Source of the DNA: Dipylidium caninum
Lineage: Eukaryota; Platyhelminthes; Cestoda; Cyclophyllidea; Dipylidiidae
Length of the DNA: 64,000 nt
Direction of reading: 5' to 3'
Assembly (NCBI GenBank): GCA_017562135.1
Contig: QEYB01000895.1
Coordinates: 62,001 to 126,000 of the forward strand
The notes beneath the pieces are model-generated. The model ran no database searches. It worked only from the letters and a program-made list of their open reading frames with translations, and was not told where the DNA came from. The position numbers and the translations under genes are program-made. Shown one piece after another: positions 52,201-64,000 of this stretch (positions are counted from its first letter, which is position 1; each line of letters begins with the position of its first letter).

Positions 52201-53387
52201 AATAAGCCGCAAAAGTCTCAGTTGTCACGGCCAGGGTTTAGCCCAGCGGCGGATCAGATTCCTCCCATTGGAAATAAGAGCGCGGTGAGTGTGGTTCCGC
52301 GCAGAGACGCAACGCAACCAACACTCGACAACAACGCTGGACGAGAGGCTGTGCGCGTACTGAAGAAGTCCAATCTCAGATGGCCGGAATGCGACTCGGT
52401 TTCATCCGGACACAATGTCTTTGTGTTGAAGAGGCCAAGGCCCAGGGCGGTCCAACACTTCTAGAAGGGTTTTTAACCGACCTCCGTGGAACCCCTCCGT
52501 GGGATGAAATACCAAAATAGTGTTTGAATTTCACACAAGTGAGCGAGTAGAGGGCTGTGATGCACACAAGTTGGCACAAACGCGGGAGGCGCCGTTTTCA
52601 TGAAAATCATCGCACACAGCTTCGAGGGCTGAACGCTCTCCACTGTTTACCTTCAACTATTCAGCTTTTGCCTGACTGCATGCAACTCATCTGCCAGGCA
52701 CAGAAGTCCCGCCGATTGGCATCCTTCAACTTATCTTGTTAAAGTGCCCAGCAAAGGACTGTCTGTTGCCGATGAAAATCTTGCATCAGTGTCGAATCGA
52801 AGCCCCTCTGACGTCGGACTGGCTGTATGAAAGGGCGAAGATGGAGACATGAGAGGAGAGAGGAATTATGATGGCAACAAAGGTTGCCCGGCCACCCATA
52901 CGCACGCGCATCCCAGAAGGGGATGCTGAGGTATGATGCGAGGCGAAGAGAACATTTGAACCACTTAGTGATGGCGGAAATGTCTTTTGCAATACTCTTC
53001 CCCGTCAACTTTTGTTCTTGCGAAGCAACTGCTTCACTTAATCTTGCTTTGTGCAAAAGTTGCGGTCTTCTTTTCTCATATACCCAACTATTTCGGGGAT
53101 TTCGTTGAGGCATTTGCTATCCACACCCACGGATGACTGATTGGGCGCTCGGGCACAGTTCTATCACTTGCTGCCATTCAAAATGCGGCGATGAAGGAGG
53201 CGCAGTTGGTGCTCTGCTGTTGGAGGAATCCGCTTCGTCGCTCTGCAGACCTGTTCAGCGCCCAACTGCAAGTGGACTGGGCGAAAAGTCGGCTAAATGC
53301 TTTCATTTAGTTGATAAGTCGTCCACTCAACTGCTCTCCCTCCCCAAAGTGTCCACCGACCAACGACACTTGAATCATAAGAGCCAT

Positions 53388-53393
53388 TTTATT
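53388..53393 (-). terminator. Candidate poly(A) signal of the Musashi gene
   Basis: AATAAA on the minus strand about 690 nt after the Musashi stop codon. It is a reasonable end for a 3' UTR, though longer forms using later signals are possible. Confidence 0.4.
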
Positions 53394-53632
53394 TGTCAAA
53401 AAAGGTTCTTAAGACACATTTAGAGTGGAATAGAGTAGCGGCTTTTATACAGCGTTAAGCAGACGCGACATGAGGTTAGCAGGCGCGTGGGGACCACGCG
53501 GGAAGTCTGTTAACGCGAGCTGCCAAAAGGTATGAAAAAGAGAAGTCGGAGTTGAAGAAAACGTCAGCAGACGTGTCAAGTGTCTCTTTGACTAGCATTG
53601 AGACCAGCAGAGTGGAATTGCGATTGTTCAGT

Positions 53633-53676
53633 CAGAGAGAGAGAGAGAGTGAGAGAAAGAGAGTGAGAGAAGAAGG
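53633..53676. repeat. GA-rich microsatellite in the Musashi 3' region
   Basis: Imperfect GA/GAGT repeat of about 44 bases, transcribed as a CU-rich tract if it is part of the Musashi 3' UTR. Confidence 0.8.
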
Positions 53677-54082
53677 TGAGATGGGAGTCTTGCGGCCAGC
53701 GGCGTGGACTTCCATCGGTCAGAGCGCCAAAATGTCAAAATGAGGCAGAGTGATGGACGAATTGAGGGGATATCACAAACATCAAAAGGGGACCGCAGAT
53801 AAACACGCGATATTTCACAAAATGCATAATCACAAGACTGCCCTAGTCTTCGGTGGCGAGTTAATGACCAGGTAGAAAAAATATCTACACATATGAGCAG
53901 CTCGATATCGGAAAGACCATTCACGTTGAGGCGGGTTTAAGACTTGTGTGGAGTTTATAAGCTTTTATACAGAGGGGTTTGGTGGGCACGGAACGGGACA
54001 GGGCAGGGCAGGGGAGTTGGTCTGAAAACATTGATACCATAAACAGTTTCGGGGTAGACAGCGAACGTCGATCCTTCACACC

Positions 54083-57000
54083 TCAATTCTGCAAAACATT
54101 GCCTGTGAAATTGTTCCAAAAGTGAGGTACAAAAAGGTTAGAGTTGTAGGGATAATCTGCGGGGGGGAGGTAATAGCCGGGGAGGTAAGCGTAGGCACCT
54201 GGTGGCGGACTCAGGGCGGCCGCAGTGCTGGCGGGCAGATTGTAATTGGCCAGATGAAAGCTATTTGGGTACAGCGCTGGAAGAAAGAGGATTTGGTGAG
54301 GACTCAGTAAGTGGGGGCGATACCAGCCGCCGTGGCAAAGGCTTATGAGGTAGCAGTAGAGCACTCCATCTGTAGATGTGGCTGCGTGTACACAACCTAC
54401 AGGAAAGAGCTAATTAGTTTGACACATCCCCACGCCACCGAGACTTACCGTGGAGCACTGGGGCTACGAAAAAACGTTCAAGAGGTTAGTTGGTAAGCGT
54501 CTCAATCACGTTTATCTCCCACCGACTAATAGTCACTTCGCCACCCCTTCTTTGACTGACACAGCCCAACTTGGTTATGCCAGGAATTTACTGCTGCAAC
54601 AGCACTACACCCTCGTAGACTACGTGAGTCGCCGCCATCTCCCACGTGAACTGTCAGTGGTCTAAGCTTTCGACACTGCTCCCCCGGCGAGGTGACTGTT
54701 GCGTTCAACCGGTGACGGCTACTCGTGGAACGCGCCAAAAGTGGCCTATCGACTGACGCGGGTTCGCGGCTGACAGCGGTAACAGAAACTCACCGAGTGC
54801 ATTTCTGTGGAGGGCTGCGTTGGTCTTGTGACTACCGTTAACTCCCTTCATTACCTCCTTAGGCAAAGCATGCTTAACTTCCACCTGAAAAGGAAAGGAA
54901 GGAAACTTTGCTCCGCATTCTGCTGAGGGCAGATACATCAACGAGATCAGTGTATTGGGCACCTTCTCCACCAGCAATTTACTAAAGCAATCACAGACCT
55001 CGTCTCCTACTGGCTAGTAGTTAAATTTCCCGTATAAGGAGTGTGACGGAAGCCATTAGCACACTGAGCCGGAGGAGGGAGTGGGACAAATGGGGACAGG
55101 AGAGACGCACCCTCTTATTGTCCAGCTTGTGGTAGCGGATTTCACACACTTTGTCGGCCGCGTCCACACTTTCAAAAGTCACAAAAGCGAACCCTACAAA
55201 TGGTTGAGAACCGGTCACAGTCGGACACTTTGTGAATGTCATTTCCTTCTCCAAATGACGACACATCGACCGCCCCGCCTCCCCCCGAGATACGCTTATC
55301 TGGCGTTGCGTGATGCAAGCCTATCACTGGGATAAATCAAGTCAAGTGTGGGCCAGTTTCCCGCCAATTCCAGAAAAACGTTAACATCCCAGATTCTGTC
55401 ATGCTCCGGATGGTGTTCACGCTGTTCTGCGGGCTGGTGAGAGACGAGTCGGTGAGGAAAGAGCGCAGACTGGCACCGGGGTGTGTCGTGCGGGCCGAGG
55501 CGCCTCGACGGGCGTCCACGACTCTGGCGGCGAGGAGCGCCTGTGTGCACCGCCCAAGGCACGTGATACCCGAGGTAAACAGGTTGTATGCGAGTGGAGC
55601 GACACCCGAAGGCGGGCACCACCGCCATGTCAGAGCAGAAAAAGCGGTCCTCACATCACCGCCTAGCCGAATGTGTCGGAAGAAGTTAAAAATACCAGCG
55701 CGTTTTACCTTGTTGGGGAGAATGAATTGGGCGATTTGAATTCTCGCGACTGTTGTAAGAAAGTACACTTTTCACAATGTCTGGAAACAACGGATTGGAG
55801 GCAAGAGAGTTTGCGCCAACTCACGTGGTCAGCATAATCGACACAGCCACCGGCTCTTAGGACTTGCGGACAAAGTTCAGTGGCCGTTTTGCATGACGGG
55901 GAGGAGTCATAAATCGCAACTCTCGTGATGGGCAACTCTCCGCTCTAATGGACCAGACGAAGAAATGGTTCTGCGCTTAAATACACCCCAGTTGGTGGGC
56001 TTGCGAGACACTCGACGTGTCAAAACCGCCCAGCCAAGCCTGCTTTCAGCTGTACGGGCTAAGACGGCGGCCAGTGAGTCCGCCAAACCCGAGTAGGGAA
56101 AAGACCCCTAAAAATTGGCTGTTCAAAGTTCTGTCAAGACGAATGAAATTAGCCGGAGCCAACAGGGAGACGCGACTTTCAATTCAGCTTATTTTTTTCC
56201 TGTCCCACCCCTGCCTCATCTGAGCCAAACGCAGAAGATGGCAGTCAACTTCACCGCAACACCGGAGGCCTTTCTGACAAGCCGAGGTGTCAGCCATGGC
56301 TGCCATGCTGCCTTGAGGCAGTTGCGAGTGCAAAAGATGGTGAAGGAGAAGGACGAGGCTCAGGCGATACGCCAGAAAGGTGAGGACCCAGAAATGCCAC
56401 TGAACTCCAACATTTACTCAGGCAAGGGGTAAAAGCTAGCAACATTACCTCGGTGTCGGTTAGTTTCTCTGTCCATCATCAGTCCGTAGCTTTCAAGCTG
56501 TCACAAGGAGAAACACATTTAGGGTGAGAAAGAGGTTGTGGGCGCGTGTGCGTGTTTGTGGTTGCATGTGATTTTCATGGTGGAGTAACACATTTTAGGT
56601 TTGAGGCAAGGGGAGAATTTGTTGGCATCACGAAAGACCGAAATCTAGTTATTTTTGATTAGGACCCATGTAACCGCCGAGCAGCGGCACATTCGACGCT
56701 ACATTTGTCTGCTTCAGAGTAGCCTTCTACGCACTCGAGGGCGGCCTCGTACACGTCCTATTTCTACGAAATCACTGAGTGATTCCTCAATTCGCCCTCC
56801 TGCCTGTTGCAGGACTAGAACAAATGCCGACCCTGCGCTGCCACCCCTCGCGGTTGGCGGTGCTCGCAAGGCACCCAAGACGTCGTGGTGGCTGATATTC
56901 TAGTCTTATTCTGGCGCATGAACGCTCTCTTTACCAGTAGCTCAAACAATGAACTGAAAAAAGGGTGATTTCAGACAAATCTCGGTAAGATCAAACGAAA

Positions 57001-60000
57001 GCACCGCCGCAAGCCGCCACTTACGGTGAAGAATAAGAGAAAGTAGTGAAAGCAGGGCGATGAGACATGATGCTGACCGATCACACGCCACGGAATACGG
57101 TGCAGGGGAACAGAGGCGACGTAAATGAGTATGTATGGAGTCTTTGGCGTTTCTTCTCAATCAAGAATTAATTCTTTCACAGGGATTTCACAGTTGGCCA
57201 ATGAATAGGAGGCTAAGAAGCTTAACTCGGCATTATGAGCCAGTTGTGACCGTGGGAGCCTTCCTAGCTTCTCTGCGACTACTGGAGCCTGGCCGACTGC
57301 TACACACAAGCCGCGGGGGTCGAACAGCCGCCCCTTCGCGGCCCCAGTCAGACTGACATGTGCACAAGGGTAACGGGGTTGGATGAAATGGCGGAAATGC
57401 TAATGCACAAACGTGTCATGTACCCTTCCGAAGCGGCTGAAGTAATCCGCTATCTCCTCATTCGTTGTGCTGTCCGCCACACCGCCGACGAAGACCTTCC
57501 TCGTCTTCGCTGGAGCCTGAAATGATAACATCGTTAGCAAGCATTGTTAGCCATAAGGTCAACTGGGTTGTTAGACGAGTATCCGCGCAAATTAGGCGTT
57601 AATTTTACCAAAATTCGCCATTTATGGACAGTTCTGGTCCACTCTGGGGGATATTGAAACTAAAATTTCCAAGTATCATGCATAAACTAGGTGGGCAGCC
57701 ATCTTCCACCGCAGTAGTGGTTGCTCAAGCCAAGCTGACATGGACGGGCACACAGGTGAGTGACACTGGGACATTTAGACGCGACAGAAGATAGTGACAA
57801 CGTTACCTTCGCGCTATGAGCCGGTAGCCGAGGCACAGCCAATTTCGGGTCAATCTAGAGAAGAAAGCACCGTAACATCAGAAAAGGCGCGCAACTTGTG
57901 GGGGGCGAGGAAGAGGCGAGTGGATTGCTGCCGGCGCAACAGAATCCACCTGCGTAATACAATACCTCCTCACAGTTTCCATAGTGCACTGCTGAAGGCG
58001 CTCCGCAAGCTGCTTAATGGAAAATGGGACGAGAATGACTTTGCCATTTAATTAACCAACTCAACCGCTTGTAGAAGGACTTCATCTAAATTCGCGAGGC
58101 GAAGTGACTGTGGCACGCAATGCCAGGGAGTATGTGGGAAAAAAACGTTAAATCGGAACATCGTTTGGGGCAACGAGAGTGAGGCGGACTCTCGGGGTTC
58201 GAAATTCATGCTTCTTAGGGAACTTCATAACTGTTAGAACCTTGGTTTTGCACTAATTGCAACTACGAGACTAGACTAACCTATCTGTGACTGCGAGGGG
58301 ATAGTTTTTCGCTGAAATTCCTTTGAAACAGGCTTGGTTCTATCTTAGAAATGCACCCAATATTAGGGTGATTCGGTGGGATCAGAGAAATGAGAATAAA
58401 CTTAAAACAGGGTCAACAAATGATTTGTGGGGAACGCGAATGAAACCTTAGCGGACATGAGAAATATGCTGACGTTGTAGGGAACACGTACTTTTTTGGA
58501 CTCGAGGTAGTGCGGTCCACTCTCCAGCACCTTTCTCAGGGTGTTTGGATCCTCAAAGGTCACAAACCCGAATCCTCTGCGGTGGGGGGGAAGGGAAAGA
58601 AGAAAAGGCTCAACTGGCAAAGGATGAATTCATAATACACCCCACCCTCCTTTCCTACACCGCTTGGATGACCGGCCTATAATTTGTCAACCTTAAGGTG
58701 CTTCTCTTGGCATAACAACTCAGACCAAAATGTGGGCCTTTGATGCTGTGTCAATCGGACGGCGTTAATGACGCTCGTCCCTAACTCGTTTATCGTCTCA
58801 GCTCAGATTGCCTAAATTAAAACGAGGCATTTCTCAACTCCGGTTGAGTTGCTCTTTGCAATGAGGGGGATCGACAAGGTGGAGATGCCCTGCTCTGCAC
58901 CCGGACACCGTCAGCATCGTCTCGTCCCTGAGACTAGTGAGGCACTCACCTCGATCTGAAATTGGTGGTGTCTCGCATTACCGCGACTTCGCGTATGACA
59001 CCGAATTTCTCAAAATAACTCTTCAGGGTGTCTGTAACGAAAGAGGTTGGTTAAGTAGCATTTTACAGCCAAAAAGTACACTGTTGTGCCTGTCTCTCGG
59101 ATAAGACATAGCAAAAGTCTACGGATGCCAAACAGGCGATTTCGTTGACTATAGAAACGCAATGAACAAGCAAAAGAAAAACTTGGACCAACTCACCCTC
59201 AGTAGTCGTATGGCTAAGGCCTCCAACAAACATCTTGCTGAAACATGAATGAACGAGGAAAAGTGGATCATCACATTCCTTCAAATATGGTAAGCCGGTG
59301 AAAGTCTACTGAATCACCACTTCATCTAATAACGGCGCATAAGTCCGTGAAATTAATTAAAAAGTCTAACAAGCCTCACAGGGTTCCGGGAATGCCGCAT
59401 TTGCCGAAATGGATACGATAAAAGTGCATCGTGTAACTCCTTGCCATCACGATACGAGTTCGAAGGTTGCACTCAATCAACATTTTCGTTTCGGCAATGC
59501 CTTTTCTCCCAACCGTTCGACATATCGTCCGGTTATGTGACACAACCAAAAGATGATAATCGCTTGATGCAATTCGGCAAATACTCCCTAACTGGTGACG
59601 GTCCGACAGAACGTTTGAAACAACGTGCCTATTTCCAAGTGAACCAGCGGAAGAGTGGCCATTAACCTATTTATCAGTTGACACAACAACAAATTTCGGG
59701 TCCATGGGCCCAACCTCTTCGCACTTTCATCATAGACACATTTGAAAACTTTCTCTTCTTTTTTTCCATCATCGCGTCATACTACACGGGGAGGCTACGG
59801 GGGCCTCGCGACCCTCCGCGGGAAGCGCGTCTTCAAACTGTAAGTCGGTGTGTCGGGAGCCCTCGACAGAGGTGCCATGCTCTGAGCCTGTGAGCGACGC
59901 AAGGTCGCTGATGTGATCTCAACTGAAAGCACACGCAAGCAGTCAAGTGACGCAAGAATACACAAGGCATAAAAATGGAGGTAATACAGAACAAATGTGT

Positions 60001-60376
60001 ATTCCCGGCCACCCGTGACAGTGTTGATTTTTGGCCCGGCTTTTATTTTGGTTTGGTTAAATGGCAAGCACAAGGTTTTCCTATCTAAGACTTCGTGAAA
60101 TGGAATGCAGGTCAAAATAACTCGCTGTATTCGATGAAAGCGATGCCAAGATTTAGTTCGAGAAGAACATAGTACTTACCCAGGATCGGACAACTGCTGT
60201 GGCGACGCTGGAGTTTCAAAATGAGTCGACTCATTGTTCGAGATGCACGGTGGGGATGGGGACGCAGTCTCATTATCGACGCCGGAGTCAGAACCCCTGG
60301 ATTCTGATCGCTTCTTTGTTCCCTTTTCTTCGATTTCAGTTTGTGATTGAGCGACTTTATCAAGAGACATTTCCAT
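54083..60376 (-). CDS. MSI: Musashi-family RNA-binding protein (complete, 9 exons)
   Basis: Translational regulator of stem and neural cells that binds UAG-type sites in mRNA 3' UTRs. Exons: 60,376-60,180; 59,237-59,197; 59,031-58,950; 58,576-58,492; 57,854-57,807; 57,516-57,424; 55,248-55,111; 54,884-54,794; 54,276-54,083 (TGA). All phases fit, giving 322 residues. RRM1 is residues 67-145: RNP2 MFVGGL, EKFGVIREVAVMRDTTNFRS, RNP1 RGFGFVTF. The linker carries the Musashi hallmark IDPKLAVPR. RRM2 is residues 158-232: RNP2 VFVGGV, then KVCEIRYHKLDNK and the family tail HALPKEVM. RNP1 of RRM2 is altered to VGFAFVTF. The C-terminus has LSPPPGAYAYLPG and is Tyr/Pro-rich. The start ATG at 60,376 has an in-frame TGA four codons upstream. 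The acceptor at 55,249 has no pyrimidine tract and is the least certain site. Confidence 0.93.
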
Positions 60377-60507
60377 CACTATTCCTCAGGAATACACTAA
60401 CAATCTAAGGTGATGTAAATATAAAATTGACAGCCGAAATACCAGCTGGCAAATGTTAGATCACGCTCGAATCTGATACGCTGAGCGTAGCCAATAGCGC
60501 GTGTTAG

Positions 60508-60570
60508 CTTTTATGCAGCCGGTCTGACGACCTTCATGCTGCAATTGTATTGGTCGATGCGCGGACCAAT
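60508..60570 (-). promoter_or_regulatory. Musashi promoter: TATA-like box and CCAAT box
   Basis: On the minus strand CATAAAAG lies at 60,515-60,508, about 132 nt upstream of the start codon. A CCAAT box lies at 60,553-60,549, some 34 bases further upstream. Two more CCAAT words sit on the plus strand at 60,491-60,495 and 60,566-60,570. Spacing and order suit a core promoter for the Musashi gene; the transcription start is not known. Confidence 0.45.
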
Positions 60571-63500
60571 CAATGAGGGCCTCTGGTAGGAGTGGTTTTA
60601 GGCCTGTCCGCAATTTCTTTTACGACGAAAAGGTTTCAAGTTGCTTTTGGCAATTAAATGGAGATAGTTATGGTTCGCCACATCCCAAATATATGTACTC
60701 CGGTTGTTAGGCGTAAATGGTTAGGAGACCAATGATTTCCAGACTTTCGTTACCGGTTAAGAGACACCATTTAGGTAGAACATATTTATGGCAAACAAAT
60801 AATTGATTGAGGAACAGATAAGCTTGTGTGCAATTTTCATCAATGCATGCGTGAACAAAAAACTGCTTCTTTTGGCAAGCTGATGAGAGCTCTACATAAT
60901 TAATGAATCAGGTTAAGCCTTTCCACTCACGTTTTGCTGTTCTACCTTCAAAAAAGCTGTTATTTCGGCAGTTTAACAGTTGGACCAAGTTTAGATCATC
61001 AATTAAAGTTCCTTAAAGGAATTGTGGTCGAATGAGATGAATACGTATTGAGTAGAAACCGTATAAGCCTCATTGTGCAAATATGTAGATGTTTCTTCAT
61101 TCTGTGTCTTTACTTCCACCTTTAAGCCCATTCGCATTTCGCCAGCGTTTAAATGCGAAAGTTTTGCCTACTGCATCGACAACGTATTATTCCGGTCTCG
61201 CATTCAGTAATGGTTGGGACATTTTCCGATGGACGATGGTCCCCTTGGCTCCAAACACGTATTTAAAAACAAGTCGCAATACTCGAATCGGTTGTGTATA
61301 AATCAGCGAATTTCAGGAAAACCCACCCTCGATCTGTTACCTTGCGTTTTGGTGGCTCTCCCTCGAGGTCACACTGGTTTTGCGCTGTACGGCGGTGCTA
61401 GGCGCCACACCTCAAATGTGCCTCCTTCTCTGCCAGGCTCGTGGCTTTCTCATCTAGGCACGTGAAACGTGTCTGCGCCAACCTACCGCTCCAACTGTAT
61501 TTTGTCTGCTCGCTCCCGACGCGTCACGCGGTCCCCCCGGTTGCACAAATTATTTGTTCACTCAAAAAGTTGGGGTCCTGTGGCGGACTGCGAGCAGTGC
61601 CCCACCGCATCCTGACGAAATGCCGTCAACCGCTGCTCACAACGTCGTTTCACTAACAGGGAATGGCCCGACCCAGCTTGTCAGCGGGTCATAAGTTGAA
61701 CATTTAGTCGGAAAGGGCGTGTCGATGTAGCTCTGCCGATGTTTCCAGGTCATTCGTACACTGCACCACCAACATCTGGTCGAATGAGTAAACACAATCG
61801 AAGTAATTCTATCCGTCAACTATGTTGGCGCAACACTGAAAAGAACATCAGTTGAGTCGGCCACTTTAATTGACACTTTTTGCGGTTGAAAGACAAACTA
61901 TCGCACAGGATGATCTTTCTATCCGCTTAGGTGACATTTTTCGTTTACACTGAGTCCTTTTGTACTTCAGGATGCGGTTGCACGAAACGCGGCGCCTTGG
62001 CTCGGGTTCACAACACACATATACAAAGGCAGCAGACCTCGTGCATATTGCGGATGTGCGCATTGTTAAACATACCCACACTCACATGCACGCCGAGGAG
62101 TGTGACTTCTAACAGTGGCTCGCATGAGGCGGCGCATTCACCCGCCGCGACTGGCCGACTGAGCCTCCATGTGGCCTCGGAGCCGTGTGATCCGAAAGTC
62201 ACGTACACGTAGTGATAAGGATTATCGAGACTGTCAATGGAACGGCCTCCGCCTTTACGGGGACCGAATAGGGCCACGGGTGAGGGACTAATCCCGTCGC
62301 GGTGAGTGATAAGGCAGACCGGCGAGTAACCGATGTGCAATTGGAGTCTGGCCAGAGGAAACATTACACTGGCAGGCATTTGCTGTGTATCGTTTGGTGG
62401 AGCTTTGGCCAACAACAGAAATAGTGAAAAGCAGGCGATTCGGGTGGTAGTGCTCGATCTCGCGGCCCACTTAACCGAAATGCTTTAATTGTGTAATGCC
62501 TTCGTTATCCCCTCCCCCGTCACGATAATCCAGGTTGCACATTGACAGTGAAGGCGGCGGAGGTCGTGTAGGTCGTCGAAGGCACGGTGCTGTGAAGGGG
62601 GGTGACAGAAAGCGAGATGAGTCGAGGATGCTAAGTCCGCCCTCGGCTGGGCACTTCCACCGTGCAGTCGACTGACGCAAGTGGACGCGGGAGAGGGCGG
62701 ACGTTAGAAGGACAACAATGCTTGGCCGAAATTTCCCAACTGAGAGGCCGTGATTTCCTCTTCTCAAAGAGTTGTCGCAATGGTGCACGCCCATTATTGT
62801 ACTCACGTCTACTTTTCACTTACTTGTGCGACAAAAACACGGCCACTCCTTGACAACGAACATTTCGAGTAGACTAATTTGTGTCCGACGCTTACGCGAC
62901 GAAGGATTGTCACCGGGAAGAGTTTAGACGAGAGGACCAGGCGCCACATCATGCAAATCCCGTAATGCCCACACTGGGGCAGACAATCACAGCGGACAGC
63001 AGAAATGCGACCCGATGACTTAAAACCACCAACTTTCACACCAAATTCTCCTTCACCATTCCACTTTCCCACCCGAAAAATCCATCACCTTCAGTGTATT
63101 TTGGCACAGCAGGATAAAAAAATCAGATCGGCATGAAATGGGACAGCCTCACTTCCCTTCAAAGTCGACTTGCAGCATTTGCCTCACAATGGACCATTAC
63201 AGAGCGAGATTTAAGCCTTTATTTACTATTTCTTGGTTATTCGTAATGAAATGTGACTGGAAACGGTAGTAAATGCGAGTGACAGTCAACTCTACTAACC
63301 ACAGCAATCATTAAACACATCACAACAATATTTCACTTAGAATAAACACCCAAATTAATTGCTGTCGCATGGTGAAAAGGAGTCTCGGAGCTGCCAAGAG
63401 CCTGAGCACCTCGCCCCGCGCTCATCCGCGCCAGGCGAGGTAGGAATTTCCTCCAGTCAACGGAGGAGCCGCCCCAATGACTCCGAGGCCCCGGTTGTCG

Positions 63501-64000
63501 CCATTGCCACTTGGCAGACTCCCTAGCTCCTTCGAGAAGGCTTACTTGGTGAACTGACGGCTTCGACCAACAAGGGCGTTGGCTGTTGAACGCTAGCAGC
63601 GTTATTTTGGTGGCTAGTTGAGGCAAAGCAGGGAAACGCAGTGCAACTGCCACTCGAGTGCCCGCTCTCCTGCGAAGAATGAGATGCTTCGATAACCGCG
63701 CAGGGCAGGAGGCGATGAGGCGTGAACACTCGCACTAGGACGAGTTTTTTTTGTCTGAGAAAGAGGATTCTTCCTGCTCATTCGCTCCGTCATTAGTCTT
63801 ACGCGGTGATCCTCGTGTGAGACCAGTTAAACTGTCTTCTCTCTGTCCCGATGGAAGGCTGCGTTTCCCACCTTGGAGCTCGCCAAATTCTTCTCCCGGA
63901 AGTGCAGATTTGGAAGCAGGTAGGGATGGAATTTGGCGTTGGTGTGCACCTTTTCACTGCCTCGGTTTTGTCAATCCCGCAAGAGGTGGATTTTGGGGAG
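60571..64000. other. Upstream region of the Musashi gene
   Basis: About 3.4 kb with no recognised gene. Open frames up to 135 codons on both strands (for example 62,008-62,415 minus) match no family I know and look compositional. GC content is high from about 61.3 kb on. It may hold distal regulatory sequence. Confidence 0.4.

Larger units (their letters stand above)
42400..54082. other. GC-rich gene-poor interval downstream of the Musashi gene
   Basis: About 11.7 kb in which base composition is clearly richer in G and C than the left two thirds of the window. Open frames up to about 190 codons occur on both strands, but they overlap each other, are low in complexity and match no family I know, so they look like by-products of composition. 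The words GAGGCGA and TCGCCTC recur. The part next to 54,083 is the Musashi 3' UTR; a minus-strand AATAAA at 53,393-53,388 may end it. The rest may be regulatory sequence. Confidence 0.5.

Noticed and set aside
58190..58220. GGTTCGAAATTC as the B box of a tRNA gene
   Set aside because: No A box or cloverleaf stems could be folded around it. No tRNA or rRNA gene was recognised in the window.
62008..62415. 135-codon minus-strand frame upstream of the Musashi gene
   Set aside because: No family resemblance and several overlapping frames of similar length; probably compositional.

Overview
The window is animal nuclear DNA. It carries the exons of five conserved metazoan genes, all on the minus strand, so transcription runs from high to low coordinates. 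In that order they are a Musashi-family RNA-binding protein (60,376-54,083), Mediator subunit MED27 (about 37,810-36,181), an FCHSD/Nervous wreck F-BAR and double-SH3 protein (about 34,928-19,297), DNA ligase IV (17,053-11,893), and the N-terminal part of the bridge-like lipid transfer protein BLTP1/KIAA1109/Tweek (9,986 to the left edge, where it is cut). Many introns are only 26-43 nt, which together with the divergent coding sequences suggests a parasitic flatworm, most likely a tapeworm. That assignment is an inference; no species-diagnostic sequence was recognised.

Layout. 1-9,986: more than 20 small BLTP1 exons. 9,987-11,892: spacer with a decayed piece that resembles an LTR-retrotransposon integrase. 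11,893-17,053: a complete 14-exon LIG4 model of about 1,045 residues, with reading frame and intron phase agreeing at every junction. 17,054-19,296: spacer. 19,297-34,928: FCHSD, with SH3 and basic tail exons at 19.3-21.9 kb, a 4.4-kb intron holding a dead mariner transposase at about 24.26-25.13 kb, and F-BAR exons up to 34.9 kb. 34,929-36,180: spacer that probably holds the missing FCHSD first exon. 36,181-37,810: MED27. 37,811-54,082: a 16-kb gene-poor interval that changes from AT-rich to GC-rich near 42 kb and carries simple repeats and a recurrent GAGGCGA word. 54,083-60,376: a complete nine-exon Musashi-like gene of 322 residues with a recognisable promoter. 60,377-64,000: upstream sequence without a recognised gene.

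The genes are not a functional cluster. LIG4 acts in DNA end joining, MED27 in transcription, FCHSD in membrane and actin dynamics, Musashi in translational control, and BLTP1 in lipid transfer at membrane contacts. No operon-like spacing is seen. Splice sites were placed by eye from GT/AG, phase and family alignment from memory. Exon coordinates for LIG4, Musashi and most of MED27 and FCHSD should be good to the base; most BLTP1 exons after the first six are approximate.
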